DNA from: Cymodocea nodosa
Taxonomy: Eukaryota; Streptophyta; Magnoliopsida; Alismatales; Cymodoceaceae
Assembly: GCA_036874045.1 (NCBI GenBank)
Contig: CM072345.1
Span: 8,457,501 to 8,521,500, forward strand
Direction of reading: 5' to 3'
Length of the DNA stretch: 64,000 nt
Shown here: positions 12,190-25,616 of the stretch, piece after piece
How the letters are laid out: each line of letters starts with the position of its first letter
How positions within the stretch are numbered: the stretch's first letter is position 1
Made by a program: the position numbers and the translations under genes
Notes under the pieces: generated by a model
Told to the model about the DNA's origin: nothing
Seen by the model: the letters and a program-made list of their open reading frames with translations, nothing else
The model's database searches: none

Positions 12190-14967
12190 CTCCTACTTAA
12201 ATTCCCATCTTGCCAAATGCCTAAATTTTATACTATTCATTTTAAAGTTTTTATCAATAAAATTTGCGATTAACTCATTTTTCTCATATCAGTCATCATA
12301 ATTCACATTAGCACAACTATCTCGTAAGATTCATGATTTACTTGTAAATGATTGTAATGAAATATAAATAATCCAATAAATATATGCACTTTTTAACACC
12401 TAACACCAGTCAACCATTGGATTCCGTTGTCATTGGCCTCCCTCGTACAAGCTATAGAGCTCACCCTTCACCAACCGTGTAGCCATGATCGCTCGTTGGG
12501 CCTCTCCACCAATGCAATGCCTCTACCATTTGACGCTCCGTGCAACTCCTCTCCTTATCAACGCGTCAAACTCCTTTGCAAATCGATGCAACCACCTTCA
12601 CTGAATGTCCGTTTAGCTTCCAGTCGCTTAAATCAATGTGACCACCCACATCTCTAGTCACTCACACCCGTCTACCTTCAACACTGTGGTTGTCACCTGT
12701 AAATCATGCAAATTGCTTGCTTCCTCTTGGGAATAAGTGAGCATGCATCACTGTTGCAGATCACTTAAGAATGAGCACTAGATCTATGACCAAGTGATTG
12801 TCCATGGTCACTACTTGACCATCCAATCGATGCACCCACCTACATAGCCATCATCTGAGAATCTTTTGGATACCTTGCCTTGGATCCGTAGCGACGCTGC
12901 TAATCTCTTTCACATAGATCTTTTTGTGCACAACACCAATCAGCCTTGGTTGTTGCTTGTATATGTTGTTGCTTCAAGACCTTGGGAGCTTGCACTAATA
13001 CCTACAAATCCCTCGGAACTTGCGTCATTAGATTCCGCCCTAATCGTCGAAAATCACTATCACAACCACTAAATTCTACTCGAAAACCTCAAAGCTCTCC
13101 CAAACTAGGTACATACCTATAGGTGCCCTTTGTTGTAACTTTTTCTGGAGTACCTACTACACATTTGTTCTAACACACCTTGAGAAAGCCCCACACCAGA
13201 TGTGGACTTGTCGATTAACCCTTTGATCATTACATCTTATTTAGTTAATGAACAACATTAAATAACTTGTAGATCTAAGTTCTTGGGCGTGACGTCTATT
13301 TGGTTTATGGATGTGAGGTCTACACTCTCAACAATATGCAACCCTAAGTATGTTAGAGGCCGACTCATCCAACACTTAGGAATTCTTTCCTTGCATCTAT
13401 GCATCTTGCAAGCTTGTGTTATGCATCTCCATACATAATTTGCTGGTTGTGTTGTCGATGGGTAGTAATGTATTTAGTCATGTTGCCTGATCAACATCGG
13501 GCCTTGACTCATTAAAAGCTAGGCCTATTTAGTCTAGGTCTATCTTCACACACAAATAGTGAATGTTTATACATGAGTATCTCCTAAACTTTTAGTTCTA
13601 TTTGTCTTAGACCTATTGGTCCATCCTCTTTTGGGCCTTTCAGTCAAATTTCTTTTCCTGTATTATACACTTGGATGCACTATATTTGATATACACATTA
13701 ACACCTATTAAGTATTTGAGAGATTTACCTTTGATCAGACATGTAGGGTGTTTAACGCATTTTCCATATATAACTAGAAAACTTACTTATAACTCTCTAA
13801 TTAGACTTGTTGACTTTATTCTCCTTTTTAAAGTACGAATGTCACTTACATGTGTTACATTATATCATATCTTATGGTTTTCCTAGTTTGTCTCTTTAAT
13901 AAATTAGGTGGTGACTTTTTTCTTCAAAATGTGAGAATTTCTAAGCGCCAAGTCAAGACATTAGCCTGTTCATTTCGTCAACAATGTTATCATGTTGTTC
14001 ATAATTAAAAATATTATAGATATTTATTTATATTGACATAATAACTTAAAATCTATCATAAATGCATTTGAAATAAATATTTTAAAAAACTTATTTATTT
14101 TAAATACATTGTTCACTCTTATTAGATTTTAAGTTAATATATTTAACATATATCATGAACATCTATAATATTTTTATATAATCATTGTCTACTATCTCAT
14201 TCTCCTTGGGGAAAAAGTATTGAACTTTTTCTTACTATCATAAAGATAATGGCTTGTGCTTCTAAAATATTGCAATTTATATATAATATGCGCCTCTCAC
14301 CACTCAATATTTCATACTCATTCTTTAAATTCCTTACGTCATACGTATCTTATATATATATATAATTGTATTGTAATAAATGTGAATGTTAGGGGTATTC
14401 TGGTAAAAAAAACCATTTTATTTTTCGCGATCGAGGATCAGAATTTTTCGTTAAAATCCCTATTTTTGCCCGCCTCTTCCTCGAATCTGCGGTCGATGGC
14501 CGTTTAACTCATCGAATCAACGAGCTGGGACGAGAGCCGATGACGAATGGCGAAACTGACGAGGTTTGGAGGTGAAAGAGGCAACGCAATCAACGATTTC
14601 TACATGGGAGAAGAAGTGGCGATCGTTCGTGTTGTAGTCGGGTGTGCGGCACCAGGGTCTCTATAGATCTGCATGTATACATACACATACAACCATTGTC
14701 AAAAAAAGACTAATAAAATCTGAGAGTCAATTAAACTGTTTTATATGCATCATGTAGGTGTTGTATTTGAAGGCTACACCATCTTTAATTTTTCTTAGAA
14801 TTGTCTTACAAAATGTATTCAGTAGGAGGACTTCATTTAGTTGATCATTACAATGATTTGATAGTATATTTGGATGCCACATATCATTTACTTAAAAATA
14901 AATTTTCGTCGGGAGAAGTTTAAAGAGCAAGACCATCTCTCTCTCTCTCTCTAAATATATATATATG
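9496..14967. other. spacer between the two duplicated genes; anonymous repeats
   Basis: No supportable gene. It holds TA microsatellites at about 11427-11446 and 12157-12187 and a hairpin-type element near 14003-14180. Moderately GC-rich stretches at about 10540-10780 and 12400-13100 have only short broken frames; they look like decayed retrotransposon DNA, but I could not place them in a family. A short GC-rich patch at 14440-14670 is unexplained. A (CT)n run ends at 14951, next to copy B of the duplication. Confidence 0.5.
14003..14180. mobile_element. MITE-like imperfect hairpin
   Basis: The left arm (about 14006-14057) and the reverse complement of the right arm (about 14122-14177) share AAAAATATTATAGAT and AACTTAAAATCT blocks in the same order. 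This gives an AT-rich foldback of about 175 bp with no coding capacity. Target-site duplications are not clear. Confidence 0.45.
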
Positions 14968-16824
14968 AACATTTTATTGAAATACACCTCATCAATGCAG
15001 ATGCATACGTTCCGAGAAACGAGGACAACGATTTACAGCGACTTCGATCATCAAGAAGCTGCTGCTGCGGCGGCCAACCCAAAACGACAAATCACCTCGG
15101 ATGGGGGCGAATCCCAGCGCGCTGCCTTCCGTTTCATCTCCTCCATATTCTCCACGCACCTATTCAGATCCATCCACCTCACTCGTTTCCTCACCGCCGC
15201 CGCCTCACTCCCGGCCACCTCATCGAATATTCTCTCCCACCCATCCTCCCACTTACCGCGAGCGTTGCACAACTTCAAACTCCCGTCCCTCCAATCCGTC
15301 CAGCACCCACCCGGTTTCGACGTCTTCGCAATGACCGTGACGCAGTCTCCGACGCACGCAGCAGTGCACGGCCAACACTTGACTCCGTTTAGCGGCCCGT
15401 GGCTGGCTATGGAGACCACCGGCACGACGTAGCCCTTGGGAGGGAACGGGCACGTCCGGTCGCTCAACACGCAAAAGGGTAGTTTTCGGGTCTGGAACGT
15501 TACGTTGGACGTGAGCAATTGTGACATGAACGCGGCTTCGGAGTTGAGCCGGCGTTTGCCGGCGGAGTCAAGCCGAGGGATGAGGGAGAGACGGGACAGG
15601 GCGACGGTGGAAGTGTTCCTGTCCCCAATGCCGAACCTATCGTTGAGGCCTAAACAGTGCGCTCCGGAGGGGATCAAGTAGGTGCCGGGGACGAAGTTGG
15701 ACGGGTGGAGTGGAGCGGACCAGAAGCCGTCGACGAGGGTGCGGACGATCCAGTTGTACCTTATGTTGACTCGGGTCTCGTGCGCTTCGATCAACGCCAG
15801 ACATCCCTCCACTAGATTGAAGTACTGCAATAATCCCTGTGGCAATTAATTTGGTCAATATCAATAATATATGTGTACGTATGATCGGGGATTCCAGTGT
15901 CCAGGAGTCAAACGTACGATTTTGTACATAGCAAAGAAGGGAAGAATGCCGAGGGGGAGAAAAAAAGGCAAAGAAGAAACATGACCAAAAAAAAAACATA
16001 GAAAACGACGTACATACGCGTTTCAGCCGACCTGGATGCCTTTGGGGGAGCCCGTGGAGGTGAGGACCCGGAAGTGGAAGTCCTTCTCCTCGATGTGCTC
16101 CGGCGAAAAGATTCTCACGGTGGCGATACTCGGGGCATGCCGGAGGATGGAGAACTTGAAGGCGTCCCTATCGAGCGGGCTGTTGAGGAAGAGATCCGCG
16201 TCCGGGTACTCCAGGAGGAGGTTGTTGATGATCGACGGGCCCGTGAGCTCAAACCTCCTGGCGCCACCCACAAGGCAGATCGCCACCTTCGACCCGTTCA
16301 TCTTCCCATGGACATCGGCGCCTCTCACGTCCTTGGCGTCAGCTGCTGGTTGGGTCGAGGTGACGCTGGGCTGGATGGGGAAGAACAGAGATTTCAGGGA
16401 GGATGAGAGGATGGTACTGGTGGAAGTAAGGGAAGATAAGAGTAGCAAGAAGATGAAGAGGGAGAGAGGTGTCAGAAGGAAGAGACTGCAGCGACGGTAC
16501 AAGTCCATAACACGCAACAGCAAGCCGGCTTCTTCACCTGGGCGTTATGGTAATAAAGAGGTCGATCGATAGTTATGGAGACGAGGAGGAGATATGGGCG
16601 GAATTAAGGTTTGGAGCGTCGAAGGTGATGAACACGGTGTTCGCCCGAGATACATGTAGGCTTCATACATATTCTATTTATTTTAACAACGATAAATAAC
16701 AAATTCTTTTTTTTCGTTTGATATTAACGTTGCTTTAAATAAAATTCGCTTGATGTGGAAGACGCATCTTATATTTTTGCCTATGAATTTTGTAATTGCA
16801 TTGTATAAATTTTTTAAAGACAGG
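14968..16824. repeat. direct segmental duplication, copy B
   Basis: Partner of 7605-9495. Relative to copy A it has a small deletion upstream of the gene, a 3-bp insertion near the stop codon and a 4-bp difference next to the splice donor. Confidence 0.9.
15051..16523 (-). CDS. glycosyltransferase-like type II membrane protein of unknown function (possibly DUF7796), copy B
   Basis: Exons 16523-16032 and 15836-15051 (1278 nt, 425 aa). The product of exon 1 (164 residues) is identical to copy A, with only two silent base changes seen. Exon 2 carries ten amino-acid changes and one extra Ala: A187V, D192N, R198L, Y202F, Y293C, R319W, L379V, E412V, L416F, G421A. Three of these fall in the conserved-looking block at 191-203, which becomes [13 protein letters not shown]. 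The reading frame, intron and splice borders are intact, so the gene may still make protein, but its activity may differ or be lost. About 330 bp of upstream DNA was duplicated with it, so part of the promoter is shared. Confidence 0.72.
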
Positions 16825-18375
16825 GGGGGAATTGGGAAAACATTTAATTAAATGCGTCAATTCTAAAAATGCTTAAAAGCTAAACCAAAAGGCGAAGACT
16901 TCAATTTGTGTAATAAACGCAATAGGACGATTCAATATTCCAATTTGGTGGGCCAATAATAATGGTTTTGTTTGAATTGATCATCAAGCACCACGATACT
17001 TAATTCACACTTGACCTAATAAATAATATTTCCTCGCAACTTTAAGGCTTAAATGTGTATCTTTCGATAACCTTAGTTCTTCGTGTTCAACAATATTTGA
17101 ACTTTAATTTCATGATTATTATAATATTATTATTCTTAATTAATTAAACTATTAGAATTTACTTGCTGATTCATCTTTTATTTTTGTTTGACAAAGATTA
17201 TTAAATACGCACAATAATGTTCATTTGACTATTAATTGAAGCTTATTTATAATGCATATATTTATATGCCAAAATTAGATAATTATGAAAGAATTTGGTT
17301 CTTTTTCGTGTTATATAAATAATCAACAAATGCATTTAGAAAATACTTAGAATGATGAACTACCAACAAAATTTCTAGAAAGAAAAAAATTCTTTTAATG
17401 GAAGAAGTTTATTTCTATTTTTATATAACATTAATATATATGGAAGAAAAATAAGATTTATGCTTCATTAATGGTGTGACTAAAATGAAGATGCCGGATA
17501 GATTTTATTTTAAACGTGCCGCTTAATCAATAGATATTTAAACAGCACACAAATATATATTCAAGTACATGTGAAAATCACAAAAATTTGTTTTCCCGTA
17601 CAGGAAATCAAAAATTTGTTAAGTTTGCAAATAAGAACTAATTTCCGTTTAATATTGGAAAAAGGACCCCTTTTGTACCTACCTACCTACGACTGACTTG
17701 AGAATTTTGAAGTGAAGGAAAATGATATATATCTTACCTCCAAGGGATGGTATATTACCCAAAGTCATTTGGTACTTTTGTAAAACTACATTTTGGTAAA
17801 AGTGAATTTTAAAAGAAAAACTACAATAGAATCAAACAACAAGTTACACAACTCAAACTAACACGTTTACAACACAAGCTTCCGTAGTTTTTTTTCTGAT
17901 TAAAGGGTAAGGAAGATGTTGCAAATCGAACTCGTGAAGAAGGGTGGTTATTTACCACCAAAGTATCAAGCGTTCCTTTCACGCAAGTATGAATCTTGAA
18001 ACATGCGGTAAATTTCTAATCTTTCAAAGAAAAGAAACAGCTTCACGTTATCAAATTAAATCCTATTTAATTATCATCACTTTTAGCCAAACTAGCAAAT
18101 ATATGGTAATATTTCCGCAGGCGTTTGGGCATCCTTGATATATACGTTTTTCTGTTAAATTTAAATCAACACCTTCTGGCCAAAGATTACATAAATTTTT
18201 CTTCTCAGAGGAGTTTGAATCTCCATATGTATATATATATATATATATATATCCGCAGGAAAAAAAACAAAATCATGGAGGAGATGGATTCTTCTACCAA
18301 GAAGAAGAAGAGAATCCCCCGATCTCTACAAGTGCATATGATTTGATTACAAGAGGAGTTGGATTCGTTCATATA
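16825..18375. other. AT-rich spacer
   Basis: No gene seen. It contains a TA microsatellite at about 18229-18252 and short homopolymer runs. The last bases before 18376 are probably 3' UTR of the DUF241 gene, which is read leftward. Confidence 0.5.
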
Positions 18376-19263
18376 TCACAAGCTGACGGCGTTTAGCAAC
18401 GTCACTCTGTTGCGAACCAGTGCTTGAAACAAGCACTCCAATCCATCCTCAACTTCCGAAACCTTCGACTCCATTTCTTTCAATCGCCTCTGCGCCTCCA
18501 CCGCATCAACACCTTCGCCGGAGATCCTTTTGCACAGGCTAATAAGATCATATGACCAGCTCGTCGCCTTGTCGTGCTTCGACGACGACATCGCTTTGGA
18601 AACCAAGCTCCAGTACCCACTGGCGGTCTTTGGTCGTCTTGGTGTCTTGGACGCCAGACCAGAGAAGACGGAGTCGCAGACCGTGACCGTGAGCTGCCTC
18701 ACTTCCCTCAACGCTCTGATCGCCAACAAAGCACCACCGTCGTCCTGCTGAGGATACATCGTCTTGGTGCCTCTCTCGCCCATCTGCTTCAGCTCCTTCA
18801 ACGACCTGTCGACCTCCTTGCCCATCTCCCTCATGGAACCGGCGCAATCCTGGAGCTTTCTCTCGGTGGCCGCGTCGTCACACCCTCTTCTCCTTCGGAT
18901 CGTGGATTGCAGCTCTACCGCTCGTTGTTTCACCAGAGAATAAGAATCTCTGGCGGAGCAGCACATGTCCAGCAACCTCACCGACCCATCCAACTCCTCT
19001 GCCATCCAACCCTCGTGCTTGCTCCGACCCACCTCGCTCTGGGCTTGTGGCATCTTGAGGATCTCGCCCACGCACGAATGCAACTTTGCCAACCGTCGAA
19101 CGCCGTCGGCCAATGCCGTACCGTTGTCCGACAATGGCGGCCTCCGTGCTTCCTCCAACCATGCCCTCACCTCTTGGAGCTGCTCCTCGAACTGCTGGGC
19201 AATGGGATGAGATCGAGGCGGAAGACTTGTGGATCGAGTGTGGTAAGGCAGCTGTGACGCCAT
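18376..19263 (-). CDS. DUF241 family protein (BYPASS-related plant family)
   Basis: Single-exon gene of 295 aa, GC-rich. I chose the ATG at 19263 (MASQLPYHTRSTSLP) because the family typically starts this way. The frame is open for 120 more codons upstream, but that stretch runs through a TG/TA microsatellite and looks non-coding. The protein is mostly helical: QLQEVRAWLEE at about 29-39, LHSCVGEILKMPQ at about 61-73, a central region of charged heptad-like helices, and a C-terminal helix around VEDGLECLFQALVRNRVTLLN. This fits plant DUF241, whose members are mostly uncharacterised and have been linked to root and shoot growth. No membrane segment or catalytic motif is visible. Confidence 0.78.
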   Translation of the reverse strand: MASQLPYHTRSTSLPPRSHPIAQQFEEQLQEVRAWLEEARRPPLSDNGTALADGVRRLAKLHSCVGEILKMPQAQSEVGRSKHEGWMAEELDGSVRLLDMCCSARDSYSLVKQRAVELQSTIRRRRGCDDAATERKLQDCAGSMREMGKEVDRSLKELKQMGERGTKTMYPQQDDGGALLAIRALREVRQLTVTVCDSVFSGLASKTPRRPKTASGYWSLVSKAMSSSKHDKATSWSYDLISLCKRISGEGVDAVEAQRRLKEMESKVSEVEDGLECLFQALVRNRVTLLNAVSL

Positions 19264-19490
19264 TGATTGAGGTCGATCGGGCTTGATGTGCCTTCTACCG
19301 TCGTGGCCACCACTTATATATATGTGTGTGTGTGTGCATCTGTATGTACAAAAATATATACAAGTAATGGGCAGTATTGAAGGAGACATTGGAGCAAGGT
19401 AACCGCTGCTGATCTGGTCTGATTCCGTTTGTCTCATGTATCGTACGTATATATGCACGAGACAAATGGAATCCTGCATAGATCGATCGC

Positions 19491-19503
19491 CATTTATATA
19501 TCT
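19491..19503 (-). promoter_or_regulatory. possible TATA box of the DUF241 gene
   Basis: On the minus strand this reads AGATATATAAATGG, a good TATA match about 230 bp upstream of the start codon. A second TATATAAG lies at 19313-19320 but would leave a leader of only about 20 nt. Confidence 0.35.
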
Positions 19504-22500
19504 GTTCCCTTGCTCCAGTGTCTCCTTTCCTTTGAAATAAAAAAAGAGAGTAGAAGAATCCACATGACATGCAGAGCTTGATGTATTATTAATTGTTACC
19601 TGTGCATCTCCGACAACATGCACGGAAGTTGTCCATTAAGTCTTCCTACTCTATTCTTAATCCTATGTATTTCGAGTCTTCCTTTACTTTTAGTTTTTTT
19701 ATATACTAATTAATTATTTTCTCTTAATTGGTATATCATTTACCCTCTTAATAATATGATTAAATCGTCTAAGTTAATTTTCTCATACCTTGGTACAACA
19801 AATTACTTTTTTTTTAAGAAAAAATTTAAATTCCTGTAATTTAACCATTGATAAAATGATGTGAAATAAAAGGATACATGTGACAGATCTTACATGGTGG
19901 AATTATAATATAAAAATATCATTATCAATGTTTTGGCATAGATTTAAGTTTAAAATTTCTTTTCTCATGGTAGAAAAAGAATCATCTACATTATCTTTGT
20001 TTAAATTGTTCCAACGATAAATATATATATATTAGTGCAGGTGGATTAGTTAGGCGTGCATATAGATTCTCCATGCATGGTTGTAGGGAGGACAAGACAG
20101 TAGGGTTTTAATTAAAATGAAACACCTCAAACGTGGATGTAAGCAGATTCCATGTGTTTCTGGACAAGCTTTATATCTATATGTACATTTATATCAAGTT
20201 TCGTAATAAGATGTTCATGTCGGCGACTGAAGCCGGCAATACTGGTTGTAATAATTTAAGGACATGGAAGGCACATGATGCTCGAGATCTGCAAGCAAAG
20301 GGGAGGCATGGGGTCTTAGTTGCTGCTAATTAAAATGCCCTTAGCTTCTATCAATTAAAAATTTCCTTAGTTGGTCTGTTGCAAATGTGAAATTAATTAA
20401 ACAGTGGTTAATCAACATTATCTGCTTGCAGTAGAAAGGTGGATTGCAGAGACAAATCTTGAAATGCAAATATATATATCATCAACATTTTCAAAAGTAC
20501 ATGTATGTGCATGTGCATATAAAATTCGTGCCTATTCTTTTATACAATCATGTCATCGATGATACATTAGTCCACAAATATGTGGTTTATATTGTTATTA
20601 TCTAAACCCAATTTGATGTCATGAGGTAGCTACCTTATCCTTAACTCTCTCGTTACGTCGTAAAAATAGATATCATATACGTGCTATTATTCAAGGAAGA
20701 AGAAGAGTGGATCGAAGAACATATTAATCAAGAGGGCCGGTAAAAGTTCTGTTGCTTAAATTTTTTAAAGGAAAAGGTCAACTGTTGAGAAAGATGTTGA
20801 AGTTGTGATCAAAGGATAATGTAAAAAAATAAAATTATATACATAAGTAAAAATACTTCCATATTCATGTCTGTAAATACTTATATGTTTTGGAAACTGA
20901 ATTAAGTTTTGTAAATTTTTTCTTTTTGATTTCTATTATATTATGTATTTTAGACCTACAGTAAGTACTGGTATTTTTGCCTAGTAGAATAAATAGAAGA
21001 GGTTTTCACATTTTAATCTCGAAAATGTGTAAATTTCTTTCTTCTATTTTATGATAATTGTTATCTTTGAATTTATCCAAGACGTAAAAAAAGTAATATT
21101 AAAAAAGGTCTCATGCCAATCCATGTTTGACATCTAAAAGAAATTCGAGATAGAGGATTCTAACATAGCCCAATTTTGTAGACCGTATTAGGCCGCCACA
21201 TGGTACAATTGGGCCGTACTAACACAGCCTAATAGCTTGATTGACCATATCAAGCAGCTCCCCACGCATCTGGGAGCTGAAGATGTGCCCAGCCCAAACA
21301 AGCGCATCCTTAGACATGCGGTTCGACACAACTTATGATTTTTTTTTTTTTTTTTTTTTTTAAAAAAAAATTTGGATGACGAACGTTCACAACCACAGCC
21401 AGCACGAGAGCCTTTTTCTTCAGGTAAGAAACCACCATCTCATAAGCACACATTTGAACAGTCACTAGGCTACAACCAGTTGAATAAAAAAATTGGTTTT
21501 TGTTTTTTTTTTCCTAAGTAATGACTAGTTCAACAGTTTCAGTTTGTTGGTTGATGATAAATTGTAGTGAGGTTTCTATATTTCAATTTAAAAATTATTT
21601 ATCTAAAATAAATTAGTTAATTTTTTTTAAAAAAAAATATTTTTTACTCTTTATCTTTTTAATTTCTTTAAAAAAATTTCTAATTTTTTAAAAATTACAC
21701 TTAAGTCCACCAATAGTCCAAAATGCTTGTTGAAGATTTATAACATGCGAACACATTTTTGGCATTAGTAGAGATGTTTAGTTAAGAAAATTTTAATTTA
21801 AATGTAAATATTTTAAAACTTTAATATACGTTAAAGATAAAGAACTAACTCATACATCATCATGCTTAAGAAGAGCATAATTAAAGATTGGATAAATGAT
21901 TTATGAATATTAAAGCAGTTTAAGAGGAAGCAAATTACTTTTTCCCTTTTATTTTTTGTAAAAATGTAAATTTTCCTTTATTTTGTTTTTTTTTTTCTTT
22001 CTTTTTTTGGTAATTTTTATCAAGAGCAATGTGTTTTAAAATTTGAAATTCAATAAAATAAAAGTTTAATTTTTTTAATATAATTTTAAAAAATAAAATA
22101 ATTTTTATTTTTATTGTCTTATGGTACTTCGACAGTATGTTTAACATGAATTGATACAAAGCACACTACAATTCAACATGATGGGTCGGCATGGCATGAT
22201 TGGGCTGCATTTGGGCCGTGTCATTAAAATACGACCGTGTTGGAGGAATTCTAAATTCTTCGTTTACAAAGAAAAGGAGAATGAGATCTTGACGATAAGG
22301 ATCTGTGGGGTGGTCATTAATTCAAGAAAGAAAAAAAAGGATACCATCACATGAACGTGCAATTCATTGTGAATAGAAGATGTGCTGGACATGGACGGAT
22401 GAATTGATGTACATATTCTATGTTCCAGGAATTTCCTTGATATACTTATTGTAGTTACGAATTCTTGTAGGTTAATCATAAGCGTTGATTTATAAAACAA

Positions 22501-24526
22501 GAATGCACAGCACACCCCCATCTTCTAACAATCCAAGGCTTTTACATATATATATATATATATAAGGATTGCCAACGTATGCAAATCAAGAGGTGCGAGA
22601 GTAAAATTTGAGAGATGACCATATAACAAAGATCCTTCAATTCACCTCAGAAAATCACTTTGTCACGAATAGAGTTTTTGCGTGGCAAAACAAAGTGCGA
22701 AAATCTAACTTAAAATTAATTAGCAGCAAGTGATAGATCTTTCTTACATCAAATAAGCCTAATTTTTCTTTTACATTGATGTGAGACTTTTTCTCAACAT
22801 GCTCTCTCACTTGTGATTTATTTACATGTCAATAAATATTTATACAATGAACTTAATATTATGTGAAATTTTAATTGATCGAGTAATTAATAAGTCCTGC
22901 ATCATATATAATAAGCCTAGATTCTAGTTATTTTCTATGACTGACTTTTACTCAACAAGAATGGGTTCTCTCCATTCATGTACTTCTTTCTCTCTATCCT
23001 TCCATCCCAGGTGAGTAAAATGATTAACCGGCGCCTCATCATTTTCACCCACACATTCCCTCGGTAGCCGACCACCATAACCTCCATTTTTGTCACACTT
23101 GACGAGTACACGAGAGAAAGAAATAAGGACGGAACCCACAAAGGAGGGGGATCCACAAAAAAGGAAAAGGGGGTGGGGTACGTGTAAATTAAGGATGAGA
23201 GGTCAGATGTGGATATGGATGAGTATAGTTCATTTGGCAGCGTAGACCATTGCTTGGTTCATCTGTAGTTGGGAGCATAGATAGTGAAACCCCCAGGACA
23301 CCATGGCTTCTCATGCCTGTGCACCATCTTGTGTAAGTAAACAACTTATGACCATTGCTGCTGCAAGTCTTAGCCGTCAATCATGCATGTAGCCTTGTCG
23401 ACAACTAACGATGACTCCTCCTGTGTCGAACTGCATGCAACCAATGGTTGATTACCTTCGCCAGTTTGCCACCACATCGTCATTACATATGTAGGACGAC
23501 CTTTGAGTTTTATAAAGTTTGTCTCGCTAATTGCCAAGATGCCAATGATCTAAAATATCATATTTAAGCTATAATGGCATGCTTGCACTCTTGGAAACAC
23601 ACTTCGATCGGCTATTTAACTATGGTTTTGCCAAAGATATTTGGCCCTTATGCGTGCACGCTTTAGCCAGTTACGTACTCACGCATGTATATGGTCTTTC
23701 GTCCTTTTCAATAATGCACACTTTGACCAGCCATCCAAATATATATGGCTGTGTCGGAGATCGAAGCTTAGGGTTTCTTTGCACTCAGGTTATCCAACTA
23801 TAATCATGTTGAATAAGACGCTTGCTCTGTTGAGCACACGGTCAGGATATATATATAATGGTTGTGTTAGCTACTTTTAGACGGTTGTACCTTTCAAATG
23901 ACATACTATTAAATTAGTATTTTACCATAACAAATTTGTGATAATACGACGTTTTAGTGTGAGACAAAATTTTAAAAAAAAAAAATCAAAATATTGGAGA
24001 GAACTAAGTATAAATATTCCATGTAAAGATTTGATGATCTTATGTAAAATATAACTACAATGGTAACCAATTTAACCAGAAATTTTTCCATGGTGGAAAC
24101 GATGTAAAAAAAAGAAAAATCAAATGTATTATTTTAGGTGGCGTTGGGTTATATTCTTTAGATATATACCCACCCCTTCTCCTAGCATTTTAAAAAGAAA
24201 TCCCAATACTAGAAAGAAGGTTCCTACAACGACATTAGGTTTACATACATACAGAAAAATTAAATTGCATAAACTACACCATCTAAAAAATCAAAGAGAT
24301 TTTAAGATATAATTTGTAGAAAGCACACCTGTCGAAAAGGCAATTATGGATTATCAAAAAAGGGCAGTTGTGGTACTTCCTTGACACCGGTTGCTTGTCA
24401 AGTGATCTGCCGAACAAAGGCTTTCGTCAAGAAGGAAAATTTGCGCAACACCAAGCAGAAAAAGGGCCACGTTTCCTGACACGAGACGGACGGCGCAGAG
24501 GTGCGTGGGATACACCACCGTTTGGG

Positions 24527-24803
24527 TATATATACCACCCTTCTGCCTTCTCTGATACCATCGTATTATTTATCCGAATTTATAATCTCCGGTTTTTGAG
24601 GATGATTTGGATTTCTCGAGATCTCTTCTCTCACATCGATTAAGAAAAAAAGACTGACTACGTTAGCGCTGGAGGAAGAGATGGTTATCGGTCTCTTAAT
24701 TAAGACACGCAGATCCGTCAATTTATCTACTTGCAGAACGCATTGGGAAGGACTCTGTCGCCGGGCGCCATCGATCCACGAAGATCTTCCTCGGAACTAA
24801 TAA
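24527..24803 (+). other. TATA-like site followed by a 39-codon ORF, possible small gene
   Basis: TATATATA at 24527-24534 is followed, about 150 bp later, by an ATG at 24681 opening a 39-aa frame that ends at 24800. AATAAA overlaps its stop region. A 12-codon upstream frame starts near 24602. The predicted peptide is basic with two Cys and matches nothing I know. Chance is quite possible. Confidence 0.15.
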
Positions 24804-25616
24804 AAGCCAATGTTTATGGAAAAAGACCCCCTGATTAGTTAATCCATATGACATCTGCGGATGAGAGAATGATTCAAATTTTTTTAATAGATTCTCGTGG
24901 TTAATTGGAGGGAGTAGGAATCGCGTGTCTGTCTTTTTGGCCTATGACGATATCGATTTATTTATACCCTTAATTGTGTTATTTGAAAGGCGACCCAAAA
25001 AGGTCCATGTCCCATCTTAATTGAACTTAGAAGCAAACCAACACGACTCGACTTCCAAGGAAGAAGAAGGAGAAGACCTGGCCGTTCGTTACGACAGGAT
25101 CTTTTGGGCAAGCCATCATTGAGGTTTTTAGCAAAACCACATCGACCTTTGCTTCTAAACATCTGTGCCATGCACTTCACAGTGAAAGAAACTTTGCTGC
25201 TTCACTTCCAAACACTTCAATAATCGTCACACATTTTACACGAAAACAACAAGCTAGCTATCTATCGTATCTTCTTGTAACTCTCTTTTTCACTTAAGCA
25301 GTGTTTATAACACCCAGAAAGCAAGCAGGGGGGAGGGAAGAAAGAAGGAAACAGATGCATACAGGCGATATGGAATTGGTGGGCAAGGACGGCCAAAGCT
25401 GTTTGTGATTGTAAAAGGAAGAAACAAGCAGACAAAAGGAGGAACAGAAGTGGTCGGTCAAGTCACACAATTGCCATCATTCATCAGCAGTGTAGCTTGA
25501 ATCCCACTCCTCTTCATCAATCATTTTCCTCCGACAAAAAACCCAAGCTGGACACCTCACAAAATGCCACAAAATGATCCTTCCTTCACCCCCCATCATC
25601 TCTTCCTGCTTCATCC

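Larger units (their letters stand above)
19264..25616. other. long intergenic spacer
   Basis: No protein gene with support. The first few hundred bases are the DUF241 promoter side. A poly-T run of about 22 bases is at 21340-21361, a TA microsatellite is at about 22545-22564, and moderately GC-rich fragments at 21170-21330 and 22180-22250 look like pieces of old repeats of unknown type. The stretch from about 25200 is likely 3' flank of the LOG gene. Confidence 0.5.

Noticed and set aside
12400-13100. Possible gene in a moderately GC-rich stretch between the duplicated genes
   Set aside because: Only short frames interrupted by stops, no splice-consistent joins and no recognisable domain; more like decayed repeat DNA.
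18574-19257. 227-codon plus-strand frame over the DUF241 gene
   Set aside because: Shadow frame in GC-rich coding DNA; its composition is Leu/His/Arg-rich with no known domain.
19264-19623. 120-codon N-terminal extension of the DUF241 frame
   Set aside because: It runs through a TG/TA microsatellite and AT-rich promoter-like DNA, and the family starts at MASQ-like sequences.
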